This document shows positions 17,617 through 27,517 of a stretch of 64,000 bases of DNA, one piece after another. Position numbers and translations under genes: made by a program. Position 1 is the first letter of the stretch. Every line of letters starts with the position of its first letter. Location: assembly GCA_018364485.1 (NCBI GenBank), contig JAGZLX010000001.1:1-64000 (forward strand), given 5' to 3'. This stretch comes from Granulicatella adiacens. GTDB lineage: Bacteria; Bacillota; Bacilli; Lactobacillales; Aerococcaceae. The notes under the pieces were generated by a model. It had not been told where the DNA came from. It worked only from the letters and a program-made list of their open reading frames with translations, and searched no databases.

Positions 17617-17763
17617 AGGAATCCTCCTTTATATTCATAGGGAAATTGTATCTTGTTTTGAGAAAGAGTGCAATGAGAAGTATAGAATTTTAAAAAGAAA
17701 ATAAAAAACGCTGGGAATTTATCCAATCTGCCTTTCTGCCTATGAATTCTAAGAAAAATAGTG

Positions 17764-17845
17764 TATAATCTCTTTGAGAATATCGGTTAGCAGTCAAAGT
17801 GCGAGCCACCCTAGAAGAGGAAGGGGTGGAGTGTGCACTTTTTTT
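17764..17845 (+). promoter_or_regulatory. mnmE leader with terminator-like hairpin
   Basis: A TATAAT -10 (17764-17769) is followed within 30 bp by a strong stem, AAAGTGC...CCACCCT with AGGGGTGG...GCACTTT, running straight into TTTTTTT (17796-17845). This is upstream of the mnmE start at 17874. It has intrinsic-terminator form, so most transcripts may stop here unless an antiterminated state exists. Confidence 0.65.
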
Positions 17846-17873
17846 GTGCAATGAAACGGAAGTGAGGGATAGT

Positions 17874-19262
17874 ATGCAGACAGAATTTGATACAATTGCG
17901 GCGATTTCAACGGCGCCTGGCGAAGGGGCTATCGGGATTGTTCGTATTAGTGGGGATGATGCGATTCGCATTGCCGACGAAGTGTATCGATTGAAAGACA
18001 AACGATTAAACGAACAGCCGAGTCATACGATTCACTATGGACATATCGTGGATCCAAAGAACGATGAAGTCATTGATGAAGTGATGGTGACGGTGCTTCG
18101 CGCGCCAAAGACTTTTACGCGTGAGGATGTTGTGGAAATCAACTGTCACGGTGGGATTGTAGCGATTAACCGCATCTTACAACTCGTTCTTCGCATGGGA
18201 GCACGTCTGGCCGAGCCTGGTGAATTTACAAAACGCGCCTTCTTGAATGGACGTATCGACTTATCTCAAGCGGAAGCCGTGATGGATTTGATTCGTGCCA
18301 AAACGGATAAATCAATGCAAATGGCGATGCGCCAACTCGACGGAGAACTCTCGAAGTTGATTCAGAATTTACGACAAGAAATCTTAAACACATTAGCGCA
18401 AGTGGAAGTGAATATCGACTATCCGGAATACGACGACGTAGAAGAAATGACCTTGCAACTGTTGCGCGAGAAGACGCAGCAAGTCTCACAAGGCATTCGC
18501 GCATTGCTAAACACGGCGAGCCAAGGGAAAATCTTGCGTGACGGATTGAAGACCGCTATCGTTGGACGTCCAAACGTAGGAAAATCTAGCCTATTGAACG
18601 TGTTATTACGCGAGGAAAAGGCCATCGTAACGGATATCGCTGGAACGACTCGTGACACCATCGAAGAGTACGTGAATGTTCGTGGCGTGCCGCTCCAACT
18701 GATTGATACGGCCGGAATTCGTGAAACAGATGACGTCGTTGAACGTATCGGGGTGGAACGAAGCCGTAAAGCCTTAAATGAAGCGGATTTCGTGCTATTG
18801 ATTTTAAACCAAAGCGAAGAGTTGATGGACGAAGACCTCCGCTTATTAGAACAAACGAAAGACTTTAAACGCATTATTTTATTAAACAAGACAGACCTAC
18901 CAACGAAAATCGACATGGACAAGGTCAAAGAATTCGCGACAGACAGCGAGATTGTCACAACGTCAATGCTGAAGAAAGAGGGCATCGACCAATTGGAAGA
19001 AAAGATTGCCGATTACTTCTTCCAAGGGCAAATGAACGAGCGCGACGCAACGTACTTATCGAACACGCGTCATATTGCGCTGCTTGAAAAAGCAGAACAA
19101 GCGCTGCAAGAAGTGGCGAACGGGGTCGATATGGGCATGCCTGTTGATTTAATCCAGATCGATTTTACCCGCGCTTGGGATCTCTTGGGCGAAATCACAG
19201 GCGACACGGTTCAAGACGAGCTGTTAACACAATTGTTCAGCCAGTTCTGTTTAGGGAAATAA
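17874..19262 (+). CDS. mnmE: tRNA modification GTPase MnmE
   Basis: A 462-residue protein that, with MnmG, installs the carboxymethylaminomethyl group on wobble uridine 34. It has an N-terminal tetrahydrofolate-binding domain, a helical domain and an inserted G domain: G1 [19 protein letters not shown] and NKTD. The C-terminal FCLGK carries the catalytic Cys. I choose ATG 17874 (GTGAGGGA upstream); an in-frame GTG at 17799 lies inside the leader hairpin. mnmG follows about 0.8 kb later, after a repeat and a Nudix gene. Confidence 0.95.
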   Translation: MQTEFDTIAAISTAPGEGAIGIVRISGDDAIRIADEVYRLKDKRLNEQPSHTIHYGHIVDPKNDEVIDEVMVTVLRAPKTFTREDVVEINCHGGIVAINRILQLVLRMGARLAEPGEFTKRAFLNGRIDLSQAEAVMDLIRAKTDKSMQMAMRQLDGELSKLIQNLRQEILNTLAQVEVNIDYPEYDDVEEMTLQLLREKTQQVSQGIRALLNTASQGKILRDGLKTAIVGRPNVGKSSLLNVLLREEKAIVTDIAGTTRDTIEEYVNVRGVPLQLIDTAGIRETDDVVERIGVERSRKALNEADFVLLILNQSEELMDEDLRLLEQTKDFKRIILLNKTDLPTKIDMDKVKEFATDSEIVTTSMLKKEGIDQLEEKIADYFFQGQMNERDATYLSNTRHIALLEKAEQALQEVANGVDMGMPVDLIQIDFTRAWDLLGEITGDTVQDELLTQLFSQFCLGK

Positions 19263-19368
19263 GCAAGTCTGCTCAAAAGAAATAGAGAGTTGGCAGTTTG
19301 CTGCAAGAAACTGATACAGAATACGGATAATAAGAGATGAGAGCATGCAGAATTTTAATGGTAGGCTC

Positions 19369-19576
19369 TCGTGAAAGAGTAATAACGGAAATTCTTACGG
19401 TTCTATAGTAGCAGTAATGGGGAATAGCAACCAATGTGAATTACTGACTCTAGGGTGTAACCCGTAGAGTCAGTTTGAAGCTTGGTAGGAATTGAGACGT
19501 AAGGCTCAATCCGGTGCCCCATTATCGCTACTATGAAGATATCCGTAAAGAATTGGAGTTATAACTCTTTCAACGA
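19369..19576 (+). repeat. Structured intergenic repeat, copy B (forward)
   Basis: The outer stem CGTGAAAGAGT...CTATAGTAGCAGTAATGGGG pairs with CCCCATTATCGCTACTATG...ACTCTTTCAACG. It encloses CTGACTCTA/TAGAGTCAG and GGAATTGAGAC...GGCTCAATCCGGTGC hairpins. Its right arm ends 8 bp before the Nudix AAGGAGG, so the fold could affect that gene's translation. The rest of the 336-bp gap after mnmE holds nothing recognisable. Confidence 0.85.
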
Positions 19577-19598
19577 AAGGCACAAGGAGGAAATGCTG

Positions 19599-20075
19599 AT
19601 GACGAAGCTAGCGACCATTTGTTATTTGGACAATGGCAAAGAATTTTTACTGTTATTACGCAACAAAAAGCCAAACGATGTCCATGAGGGCAAATACATT
19701 GGCGTTGGTGGCAAACTCGAAGCAGCAGAGACTCCGGAAGAATGTGCCGTGCGTGAGATTTTTGAAGAAACAGGACTACAGGCAACAAAGATGGAGATGA
19801 AAGGAATCATCACCTTCCCAGAATTTACCCCTGGACACGATTGGTATACGTATGTCTTTCGGGTGACGGAGTTTTCAGGGGAGCTGATTGATTCGCCGGA
19901 AGGGACGCTGGAATGGGTTCCTTACGATGAAGTCCTCCAGAAACCCTCTTGGGAAGGGGACCGCATTTTCCTAGAGTGGATACTAGGGAATGAACCGTTC
20001 TTTTCTGCGAAGTTTAATTATGAAGCAGGCGAATATGTTAGTCACAAAGTAGAATTTTATGGAGAAAGAAAGTAA
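19599..20075 (+). CDS. Nudix hydrolase (MutT/8-oxo-dGTPase-like)
   Basis: A 158-residue Nudix hydrolase. The Nudix box is [18 protein letters not shown] plus FEETGL, matching GX5EX7REUXEEXGU. I choose ATG 19599 (AAGGAGG 8 bp upstream); an earlier in-frame ATG at 19533 lies inside repeat copy B and has no ribosome site. The stop is 10 bp before mnmG, so the two are probably co-transcribed. A role in clearing oxidised nucleotides is inferred from the family. Confidence 0.88.
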   Translation: MTKLATICYLDNGKEFLLLLRNKKPNDVHEGKYIGVGGKLEAAETPEECAVREIFEETGLQATKMEMKGIITFPEFTPGHDWYTYVFRVTEFSGELIDSPEGTLEWVPYDEVLQKPSWEGDRIFLEWILGNEPFFSAKFNYEAGEYVSHKVEFYGERK

Positions 20076-20085
20076 AGGAGAGACT

Positions 20086-21984
20086 ATGGTAACAACTTAC
20101 GAAGCTGGAAATTATGATGTAGTTGTCGTTGGTGCAGGACATGCCGGCAGTGAAGCGGCGCTAGCAAGTGCACGTATGGGCGCAAAAACATTATTACTGA
20201 CAATGAACTTAGAAATGGTGGCCTTCATGCCATGTAACCCATCTGTAGGCGGACCTGCCAAAGGGGTTGTCGTGCGTGAAATCGACGCTCTTGGGGGCGA
20301 AATGGGTCGCAACATCGACAAAACGTATATTCAAATGCGTATGCTCAACACTGGGAAAGGCCCTGCCGTACGTGCCTTACGTGCGCAAGCGGATAAGCAT
20401 TTATACGCGCAAGAAATGAAGAAGACAATCGAGAAGCAAGAAAACTTGGATTTACGCCAAGGGATTGCGGAAGAGTTGATTGTGGAAGACGGCGTATGTA
20501 AAGGGGTTATCACGAATACGGGTGCCATCTACCGTTCAAAAGCGGTGGTCTTAACGGCTGGAACTTCTTCTCGTGGTCAAATTATTATCGGTGAATTGAA
20601 ATATTCATCCGGTGCGAATAACTCTCAACCATCGATTAAATTATCAGAGAACTTACTCGAATTAGGCTTCGAATTGGCGCGTTTCAAAACAGGAACTCCG
20701 CCACGTATCAAAGGCTCATCGATTGATTACAGTAAAACAGAAATTCAACCAGGGGATGATACGCCAAACTTATTTAGTTTCACTTCAAAAGACGAAGACT
20801 ACCGCTACGACCAAATCCCTTGCTGGTTAACGTATACGAACGAACAAACGCATGAAACGATTCGTGAGAACTTACACCGTGCACCGATGTTTACAGGGAT
20901 TGTCGAAGGGGTCGGCGCGCGTTACTGTCCATCGATTGAAGATAAAATCGTTCGTTTCAGCGACAAACCTCGTCACCAAATTTTCCTAGAGCCAGAAGGG
21001 GAAAATACGGAAGAAGTATATATTCAAGGGTTGTCGACTTCGCTTCCAGAAGACGTGCAAATCAAGATGATTCGTAGCGTGGAAGGGTTAGAAAATGCGG
21101 AGATGATGCGTACGGGTTACGCCATCGAGTACGATGTGGTCGTGCCGCACCAATTGAAAAACACCTTTGAAACAAAACTAGTCCAAAACTTATTCACTGC
21201 CGGACAAATGAACGGAACGAGTGGATATGAAGAAGCAGCAGGGCAAGGGCTCTACGCTGGGATTAATGCCGTGCGTAAAATTCGCGGAGAAGAGCCATTT
21301 ATTCTTGGCCGAAGCGACGCGTATATCGGCGTATTGGTCGACGACTTGGTCACAAAAGGAACGACAGAACCTTACCGTCTATTGACCTCTCGTGCGGAAT
21401 ATCGTCTATTACTTCGTCATGACAATGCCGATTTACGTTTAACAGAAAAAGGACGCGAGCTTGGATTGATTGACGACGAACGTTATGCCGCCTTCCAAGC
21501 AAAACAAGAAGCGATTGGAGCCGAAATCAAACGGATGCAATCGATTCGCTTGAAGCCAACTGCTCAGTTACAGGCATTCTTGGCGGAAAAAGGGTCTGCG
21601 GAATTGAAAGACGGCATCCTTTTAAGCGACTTGTTGAAACGTCCAGAATTATGCTATGACGAATTAGTGGGCTTTGCCGGAGAAACGGTGGAAGTCTCTC
21701 GTGAAGTGAAAGAACAAGTAGAAATCTCGATTAAATACGAAGGCTATATTGCCAAAGCGATTGAAAAAGTTGAGAAATTAAAACGCATGGAAGCCAAACG
21801 AATTCCAGCCAATATCGACTATGATGCGATTAATGGGCTTGCGACAGAAGCGCGTCAACGTTTGAAATTGATTCAACCAGAAACGATTGCGCAAGCAAGC
21901 CGTATTAGTGGGGTGAACCCAGCTGACGTATCGATCTTGATGGTCTATATCGAACAAGGCAAGATTGCTAAAGTACAAGAATAA
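20086..21984 (+). CDS. mnmG: tRNA uridine-5-carboxymethylaminomethyl modification enzyme MnmG
   Basis: A 632-residue FAD protein, partner of MnmE. It has the FAD dinucleotide fold [15 protein letters not shown] at the N-terminus, [13 protein letters not shown], a C-terminal helical region and [22 protein letters not shown] family motif. The start is ATG 20086 with AAAGGAG upstream. The gene is followed by rsmG 10 bp later, the standard mnmG-rsmG pairing. Confidence 0.95.
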   Translation: MVTTYEAGNYDVVVVGAGHAGSEAALASARMGAKTLLLTMNLEMVAFMPCNPSVGGPAKGVVVREIDALGGEMGRNIDKTYIQMRMLNTGKGPAVRALRAQADKHLYAQEMKKTIEKQENLDLRQGIAEELIVEDGVCKGVITNTGAIYRSKAVVLTAGTSSRGQIIIGELKYSSGANNSQPSIKLSENLLELGFELARFKTGTPPRIKGSSIDYSKTEIQPGDDTPNLFSFTSKDEDYRYDQIPCWLTYTNEQTHETIRENLHRAPMFTGIVEGVGARYCPSIEDKIVRFSDKPRHQIFLEPEGENTEEVYIQGLSTSLPEDVQIKMIRSVEGLENAEMMRTGYAIEYDVVVPHQLKNTFETKLVQNLFTAGQMNGTSGYEEAAGQGLYAGINAVRKIRGEEPFILGRSDAYIGVLVDDLVTKGTTEPYRLLTSRAEYRLLLRHDNADLRLTEKGRELGLIDDERYAAFQAKQEAIGAEIKRMQSIRLKPTAQLQAFLAEKGSAELKDGILLSDLLKRPELCYDELVGFAGETVEVSREVKEQVEISIKYEGYIAKAIEKVEKLKRMEAKRIPANIDYDAINGLATEARQRLKLIQPETIAQASRISGVNPADVSILMVYIEQGKIAKVQE

Positions 21985-21994
21985 GGAGGCGCGT

Positions 21995-22708
21995 ATGAAA
22001 CCAGAAGAATTTTATCAAAGACTCCAAGAAGTGCATGGGATTACATTATCAGATGTACAAAAGAAGCAGTTCGACCAATATTTCCATCTATTAGTGGAAT
22101 GGAATGAGAAGATGAACTTGACGGCGATTACGGATGAAGAAGGCGTGTATTTGAAGCATTTCTATGATTCATTGGCGCTTGGATTCCACCACGAATTGAC
22201 GGGCCAAACACTTTGCGATGTGGGTGCGGGTGCAGGATTTCCAAGTATTCCGTTAAAAATCGTCTTCCCAGACTTGAAGGTGACGATTGTGGATTCGTTG
22301 AATAAACGTATTACCTTCTTGAATACATTAGTGGAGACACTTGGGTTAAAGGATGTGCAGTGTTTCCATGACCGCGCTGAAACCTTTGGGCAAAATAAAG
22401 ATTTCCGTGCATCGTTTGATGTGGTGACTGCTCGTGCCGTTGCCAAACTCAGTGTATTGAGCGAATTTTGCATGCCGCTCGTGAAAAAGCAGGGGTATTT
22501 CCTTGCGTTAAAAGCCGCGCATACAGAAGTGGAGTTGGAAGAAGCGAAAAAAGCGATCGCGATTCTTGGTGGGAAAGTAGAAGGGGACGTCTCTTTCGAC
22601 TTACCATATGAAGGCGGAAACCGTCATGTTGTTACGATTTTAAAGATGAAGGAAACGCCGAATAAGTATCCAAGAAAACCAGGTCTTCCATTGAAGAAGC
22701 CATTATAA
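21995..22708 (+). CDS. rsmG: 16S rRNA (guanine-527-N7)-methyltransferase RsmG
   Basis: A 237-residue SAM-dependent methyltransferase with motif [14 protein letters not shown] and the VTARAVAKL segment typical of RsmG. The start is ATG 21995 with AAGGAGG upstream; an earlier in-frame ATG is inside mnmG. It follows mnmG and precedes a lipoprotein gene by 17 bp. Confidence 0.94.
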   Translation: MKPEEFYQRLQEVHGITLSDVQKKQFDQYFHLLVEWNEKMNLTAITDEEGVYLKHFYDSLALGFHHELTGQTLCDVGAGAGFPSIPLKIVFPDLKVTIVDSLNKRITFLNTLVETLGLKDVQCFHDRAETFGQNKDFRASFDVVTARAVAKLSVLSEFCMPLVKKQGYFLALKAAHTEVELEEAKKAIAILGGKVEGDVSFDLPYEGGNRHVVTILKMKETPNKYPRKPGLPLKKPL

Positions 22709-22725
22709 CCAAAGGAGGGAGAACG

Positions 22726-23412
22726 ATGAAAAGAGCTCACTTAGGAATGATGACGCTACTAGCACTAGTATTAGGTGCTTGTGGAAATGGACAGACGAAA
22801 GACGCAGGTGCCGAGACGTCGCAAGTGACGCAAGCTGCTACGACGGCAGCCCCAACGACTGAGACTACGACAACCGTTGCGCCTAAACCAGATAATAAAG
22901 AATTGTACGCGAAAGTCTTCGAAGATATCCGCACCGTGAAAGAATTGGGCGCAGATGTGGCAGGAAAACTCAATGTACCGCTTGAATATTGGGCGGCCAA
23001 CAGCTTGAATAAGCAAAAAGAGTCGCTGCAATATTTATTCTATGACATCAACGACGATGGAGTGGATGAATTGTTTATCGGACATACTGCAAACGGCAAA
23101 CCATTCACGGTCGTGGCGTACTACTTAGATGGCAAGACTCCAAAAATCTTGCATCAAAGTTACGTTGCCGAAGCGGGTGGAGCTAGAAGTGCCTTTAGTT
23201 TCTTCAAAGGCGGATTGCTCTACACAGTTGAATTCTTGTCTGGAACAGGAAATGGAGATGCTAAAGTGTTCAAACTGGAACCAAAAGGAGCAGGGTTGAC
23301 GCTAGTAAATGCTTTGAAATTCGAAAAAATGCAATTCAAACTAGAAGACCTAGAATTGAAGCAAGAAGATACCATCGATTTAACAAAGATGGATTGGAAA
23401 GAGTTTAAATAA
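22726..23412 (+). CDS. Lipoprotein with DxNDDGxxE repeat-like loop
   Basis: A 228-residue lipoprotein: a type II signal peptide with lipobox L-G-A-C (Cys 19), then a Thr/Ala-rich linker to about residue 55. The folded part begins with a helix and a YDINDDGVDELFIG loop (near residue 105), similar to calcium-binding or FG-GAP-like loops. I do not recognise the family. It is probably exposed on the outer face of the membrane. It ends in a good terminator after the mnmG-rsmG genes. Confidence 0.65.
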   Translation: MKRAHLGMMTLLALVLGACGNGQTKDAGAETSQVTQAATTAAPTTETTTTVAPKPDNKELYAKVFEDIRTVKELGADVAGKLNVPLEYWAANSLNKQKESLQYLFYDINDDGVDELFIGHTANGKPFTVVAYYLDGKTPKILHQSYVAEAGGARSAFSFFKGGLLYTVEFLSGTGNGDAKVFKLEPKGAGLTLVNALKFEKMQFKLEDLELKQEDTIDLTKMDWKEFK

Positions 23413-23418
23413 TCAAGG

Positions 23419-23450
23419 AACTGCTAACACAGGAGGTTAGCAGTTTTTTT
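23419..23450 (+). terminator. Terminator of the mnmG-rsmG-lipoprotein unit
   Basis: AACTGCTAAC pairs with GTTAGCAGTT, followed by a T-run. Confidence 0.9.
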
Positions 23451-23569
23451 ATTCCATAAAAGTGAAATAACATCTCAGCATCTTGATTTAAAATAAGTTT
23501 GTGATAAAATTAACTTGAGGAAATGAAGATAGTTTTGTGAATGGTGTACTTGATGGGAGATGAAAGAAT

Positions 23570-23827
23570 ATGTTCCTAAAAAAACTATGGCGATATCTCT
23601 GGGAGGATTTACCATCTAGAACAGTTTGGCAACCTTTAATGATACAATTCTGTTTAGAAATGGGACTATTCTTTTCAGGAGTTTTTTCTAAGGATATGCA
23701 AGCGCAATATTGGATAGTAACATTTGCTTTAGTTAAACTTGCTAAATTATATTCGAATAAACCAGTTACTAGAATGTATTTTTATACGGAGTATTTCGGA
23801 ATTTTTTGGTTTTTAAATAGACAATAA
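23570..23827 (+). CDS. Hypothetical 85-residue membrane-associated protein
   Basis: An unrecognised 85-residue protein rich in W, F and Y with a hydrophobic centre (about residues 22-55), perhaps one or two membrane segments. GGGAG lies 11 bp before the ATG and a strong terminator follows, which supports a real single-gene unit. The function is unknown. Confidence 0.5.
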   Translation: MFLKKLWRYLWEDLPSRTVWQPLMIQFCLEMGLFFSGVFSKDMQAQYWIVTFALVKLAKLYSNKPVTRMYFYTEYFGIFWFLNRQ

Positions 23828-23831
23828 TGAC

Positions 23832-23875
23832 AAAAAGCTTTCTGCCTCAGATTAGTTGAGGTAGAAAGCTTTTTT
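23832..23875. terminator. Bidirectional terminator
   Basis: AAAAAGCTTTCT-G-CCTCA pairs with TGAGG-T-AGAAAGCTTTTTT. It lies between convergent genes and serves both. Confidence 0.9.
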
Positions 23876-23902
23876 ATTAGAAATAATAATAGAATGGGCG
23901 CA

Positions 23903-24904
23903 CTACGCGTTAAATTTATTTAAGATACTTTCGATATTTTTGATGAGTACCGAAACAGAGCCGTCTGGATTGTTGATGAATTCGACCATCTCCTTGTTTT
24001 CGTAGATTTCACTTGGAATAGTAATCTCGATTCCGTTGTCGAGTTTGAATTTTTGCTTGCTATATTTGCGTTCGTATTTTGGCACGTTCGTTACGGCGAT
24101 TTTTTCTGGAACGCGTTCTTCGGTGATGGCCAACTGTGCGGCTTCACGTGCGAGCGGTTTTTCCTCGAACACCTTGTCGAAGATGGCTGCGGCGTCGATT
24201 TCGTCCTGTTCTTCAAGTTGGTGGAAGATGGCTTGTTGCGTCGTTGCCAGCGCTTTGTACGGTTCCTCGTCGTGTTTTTTCGCGATATGAGTGACCGTTT
24301 TTTTGATTTCCTTGATTTGTTCTTTCGTTGTGACTGGCACCGTGATTTCTAAGAATTTTTCAGAGAAATAGGCCGTCTTTTGCCCTTCGATGACTACTTT
24401 TTTCTCGATTAAGTGGTAGTTTCCGTTCGATAAATCCACGATGAAAGCTTCCGAAGGTTTTTGCGTCGCGTTTGGCAAGATAGCGTGGTTTTGTAAAATC
24501 GTATTGCTAACGGCTTCGCCTTCGTAATCGACAAAGTGAGTGACTTTTGAACTGTAATCGAGGCGAATCATTCCAAAGAGTGTCCCACCTGTATCGCTTG
24601 TTCCTGTAAAGAATAAGTAGTCTGCTGGTCCGATTTCTTCTGCTGGAGCAATCAGAGCAAAGAGCTTGTCTGCTAACTGTTGCGTCTTTTCTAAGAAAGA
24701 AATGCCTTCGTCTGCCAGATACCCAAGAAGCGGTTCGTCTGCAGCCAATTGACCGATATGCGGGTCGCCTTTTTTGATTTTATCTACGAGTTTTGTAATG
24801 TATTCAATGAGAAATGGGTCGCCCAGTTGCAGTGGGGCCTGTGATAAGAGTAAGTTCCCTGAATTTTTATCTAAAATATGTAAAACGGCTTCGTTAATGA
24901 GCAT
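23903..24904 (-). CDS. Nucleoid-associated protein (NdpA/YejK family)
   Basis: A 333-residue member of the 37-kDa nucleoid-associated family. The N-terminal AVLHILDKNSGNLLLSQAPL is family-typical, and the C-terminus has IEITIPSEIYENKEMVEF followed by the short conserved end. Such proteins bind DNA in gamma-proteobacteria; their role in Firmicutes is poorly defined. It stands alone, divergent from ogt. Confidence 0.78.
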   Translation of the reverse strand: MLINEAVLHILDKNSGNLLLSQAPLQLGDPFLIEYITKLVDKIKKGDPHIGQLAADEPLLGYLADEGISFLEKTQQLADKLFALIAPAEEIGPADYLFFTGTSDTGGTLFGMIRLDYSSKVTHFVDYEGEAVSNTILQNHAILPNATQKPSEAFIVDLSNGNYHLIEKKVVIEGQKTAYFSEKFLEITVPVTTKEQIKEIKKTVTHIAKKHDEEPYKALATTQQAIFHQLEEQDEIDAAAIFDKVFEEKPLAREAAQLAITEERVPEKIAVTNVPKYERKYSKQKFKLDNGIEITIPSEIYENKEMVEFINNPDGSVSVLIKNIESILNKFNA

Positions 24905-24990
24905 GAATGTGCTCCTTTCCTATTTCATTCGATAGAAAATATTATATAATAGAAAAATAGATTTGTAATGAAAAACGAGGGGAGTGCGCC

Positions 24991-25530
24991 ATGACGGTTT
25001 TAACGAAGATAGAAACACCATTAGGAACCGTAATTGCATCCAGTGACGGGCAGTCGTTGACGGGATTATGGTTTGCAGGGCAAAAATACGAATGCGCCTT
25101 TGTGGAAAAACCAATATGGGACGATTCGTTGCCGTTGTGGAAGAATGTGAAACACGCGCTGGAAGACTATTTCCAAGGAGTGGACGACGTAACTTCATCA
25201 GTGCCGATTGAATTTGTAGGAGGGACAGCTTTCCAAAAAGCGGTGTGGGCCGTGTTAACAGAAATTCCCTATCAAACCGTGTGGACGTATAAAGACGTGG
25301 CCGAACGTGTCGGCGAAAAGCTAGGACGAAAGACTTCCTCGCGTGCGGTGGGGACAGCGATTGGAAGAAATCCAATCAGTCTCTTTGTACCATGTCACCG
25401 CGTCGTAGCCACAACAGGAGCATTAACGGGCTATGCAGGAGGCGTGGAGCGAAAACGCGCGCTGCTTGCTCTTGAGGGGCATCGCATCACAAAAGACAAA
25501 GTGTCGAAAGGAGAAAGGCATGAAGCTTAA
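24991..25530 (+). CDS. ogt: Methylated-DNA-protein-cysteine methyltransferase
   Basis: A 179-residue Ogt/AGT that transfers alkyl groups from O6-alkylguanine to its own cysteine. The active site is NPISLFVPCHRVV (Cys in PCHRV), with a preceding TSSRAVGTAIGRNP helix. AGGGGAG precedes the ATG. The next gene overlaps its end by 11 bp. Confidence 0.94.
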   Translation: MTVLTKIETPLGTVIASSDGQSLTGLWFAGQKYECAFVEKPIWDDSLPLWKNVKHALEDYFQGVDDVTSSVPIEFVGGTAFQKAVWAVLTEIPYQTVWTYKDVAERVGEKLGRKTSSRAVGTAIGRNPISLFVPCHRVVATTGALTGYAGGVERKRALLALEGHRITKDKVSKGERHEA

Positions 25531-26497
25531 AATTGCAAAGGTCATTGTATCGGCGTTTGTGGCGCTACTCGTGGCACAGGCACTGAACTTAACGACGCCA
25601 TCCGCGGCAGCCATTATTGCGATTCTCAGTGTCATGGACACGAAGAAAGTTTCGCTTGCGGCAACAGGGCAAAGGCTTGCGGCAGCCGTTTTGGCGCTTG
25701 TCATTGGCATGGGGATATTCGCTGTTTTTGGATTCGACGTAATCAGTTTCGGGCTGTATCTTCTTTGCTACATTCCCTTAGCGTATCTTTTAAAAGTGGA
25801 TATCGGCGTGGCGCCAAGTACCGTCCTTGTGATTCATCTTTGGACGCAGCAACAACTCACTTTCACCCTCTTCGTCAATGAACTCTTGCTTGTCACTATT
25901 GGCGCAGGCGTGGCGATTTTACTGAACTGGTATATGCCGTCGTATCGCCAAGAGATCGAACGTGTTCGAGAGGAAATCGAGGATAAAATGCGTGAGGTTC
26001 TCTTGAAGATGTCGGGATTCCTGACGATTGGAAATGGGAAAAATGATGGCGAAGTGCTTCAGTTGTTGAAGGAAAAATTGAGCGAGGCACGCGAATATGT
26101 CCGGCTCGAAGCAGAGAACCATTTAACCAAAGAAGTGACTTACGATTATCAATATTTTGAAATGCGCCGTGATCAAAGCAAGCTCTTGGAAATCATGGCC
26201 GCGAACTTAAATGAATTCCGCTGGGATGGCGAAGAGATGGCGATTCTGTCGGAGATGTTTAAACAGACCGCACAGCAGTTGGCGGAACAAAATACGGCGA
26301 GTCAATTAATCGATGACATTGAAGACTTGTTGGAACATTTTCGCGAACGACCACTGCCACAAACGCGTTGTGAGTTCGAAAAACGTGCGCAGTTATATCA
26401 GTTATTACGCGATTTGAAACGATTTGTACAATTGAAAGTCGATTTCTTCCAAACGTATGGCGTTCATTATTTCAAGAAGGTCGGAGAAAAAGAATAG
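25520..26497 (+). CDS. Aromatic-acid-exporter-like membrane protein
   Basis: A 325-residue protein with an N-terminal membrane domain (about 1-145, four or more hydrophobic segments) typical of the ArAE_1/FusC-like family. A C-terminal cytoplasmic helical domain (about 150-325) contains many charged heptads. I choose ATG 25520 (AAAGGAG upstream), overlapping the end of ogt; the longer in-frame form lies wholly in ogt. The substrate is unknown. Confidence 0.78.
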   Translation: MKLKIAKVIVSAFVALLVAQALNLTTPSAAAIIAILSVMDTKKVSLAATGQRLAAAVLALVIGMGIFAVFGFDVISFGLYLLCYIPLAYLLKVDIGVAPSTVLVIHLWTQQQLTFTLFVNELLLVTIGAGVAILLNWYMPSYRQEIERVREEIEDKMREVLLKMSGFLTIGNGKNDGEVLQLLKEKLSEAREYVRLEAENHLTKEVTYDYQYFEMRRDQSKLLEIMAANLNEFRWDGEEMAILSEMFKQTAQQLAEQNTASQLIDDIEDLLEHFRERPLPQTRCEFEKRAQLYQLLRDLKRFVQLKVDFFQTYGVHYFKKVGEKE

Positions 26498-26578
26498 GCC
26501 TTATTGCTCTTTGAAGAAAGGACAGGAATTAATCCGATACTTCCTTTTCAAAACAAACGATTTGAACAATTCATCTTT

Positions 26579-26614
26579 AACCTTGTTTTTCTATGAGAAA
26601 GACAAGGTTTTTTG
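26579..26614 (+). terminator. Terminator before the sigma-factor gene
   Basis: AACCTTGT pairs with ACAAGGTT, followed by a T-run. Confidence 0.85.
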
Positions 26615-26664
26615 CGTATTTCTGCGGATATACTAGAGCTGACACTAAAATAGGAGGATATTTT

Positions 26665-27225
26665 ATGGAAGAAAAAGGGTTAGCGGAGGTTGTCCATTTA
26701 GCAAAGGAGGATGAGGAGGAAGCAATCACCGAATTATTGCGGCGTTTTGATCCGTTGATTATGAGCATTCATCACCATTATTTTTTTCATGAAATGGATC
26801 AGGACGATTTTGCGCAAGAGGCCCGTATTATGATGCTTCGGGCGGTGCATAAGTACGATGAGAACCATGCCGTCTCGTTTGCCGGTTATTACCAGCGCTG
26901 CTTGAAAAATCTAGCGGTGGAGTGCCTGCGCAGGGAACACCGGCAGCGGCTCATCCCCCATGAGTTAGTCGTTCGCGGTGAAAAGGCGGAACTCGCCTTG
27001 CTCTCGGCATCGGTGGATTCGTGCGAGCGGCAAGTGCTACTGCATGAAGAGACGGAGGAGTATTTCCACCACCTTTCCCGCTTTGAAAGGGATGTGTTTT
27101 TAGGGGTGTTGGATGGTGCGACGTTTGAGGAGATGGCGAACCATTTCGATAAATCGGTCACGTCCATCAAGGGAGCTCACAAGCGGTGCAAGAAGAAATT
27201 CAAAGACTATATTGGAGAAGGGTGA
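26665..27225 (+). CDS. ComX/SigH-like alternative sigma factor
   Basis: A 186-residue sigma-70-family protein. A region 2-like segment contains DQDDFAQEARIMMLRAVHKY (about 45-64), and a C-terminal region 4 HTH contains ATFEEMANHFDKSVTSIKGA. Size and layout match the short competence-type sigma factors (ComX/SigX) of Lactobacillales, which drive DNA-uptake genes; that role is inference. The start is ATG 26665, with AGGAGG 8 bp upstream. It sits alone behind a terminator, as single-gene sigX loci do. Confidence 0.78.
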   Translation: MEEKGLAEVVHLAKEDEEEAITELLRRFDPLIMSIHHHYFFHEMDQDDFAQEARIMMLRAVHKYDENHAVSFAGYYQRCLKNLAVECLRREHRQRLIPHELVVRGEKAELALLSASVDSCERQVLLHEETEEYFHHLSRFERDVFLGVLDGATFEEMANHFDKSVTSIKGAHKRCKKKFKDYIGEG

Positions 27226-27268
27226 CAGCTTTTATGGTAAGATAAAGGCGAAAAAGGAGGTTTGAGTA

Positions 27269-27409
27269 ATGGATGATTTAAAAAAGAACGAAATGGATGA
27301 CTGTAAGGATGTAGAAGTAACCATTCAAGACTTGTTTGAAGAGTATGAGGGAGAACCTACAGCCGAAAAGGTAACATTATTTGAACCTGTAGGCAGAGAA
27401 AAATGGTAA
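27269..27409 (+). CDS. 46-residue small protein with antitoxin-like tail
   Basis: A small acidic protein with a strong AAAAAGGAGG site 8 bp before the ATG. The sequence runs MDDLKKNEMDDCKDVEV..., then IQDLFEEYEGE and ends EPVGREKW. A final P-V/A-G-x-E-x-W is common at the C-terminus of AbrB/MazE- and RelB-type antitoxins that cap a toxin. No toxin gene follows; a terminator does. It may be an orphan antitoxin fragment or an unrelated regulator. It starts 43 bp after the sigma gene and may be co-transcribed. Confidence 0.55.
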   Translation: MDDLKKNEMDDCKDVEVTIQDLFEEYEGEPTAEKVTLFEPVGREKW

Positions 27410-27418
27410 GAGAGCATG

Positions 27419-27451
27419 GAGCAACTGGAAAAACATTCAGTTGCTCTATTT
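27419..27451 (+). terminator. Terminator after the small ORF
   Basis: GAGCAACTG pairs with CAGTTGCTC and is followed by TATTTTTA. Confidence 0.8.
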
Positions 27452-27517
27452 TTAAGGCTATGACTACCAATCTGAAACGGTTTGTAGTACAATAGCTCGT
27501 GGCGATTTTTTTGCCGA

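Noticed and set aside
17799..17873. Longer MnmE form starting at GTG 17799
   Set aside because: The start lies in the stem of the leader hairpin, and the extra residues are not MnmE-like.
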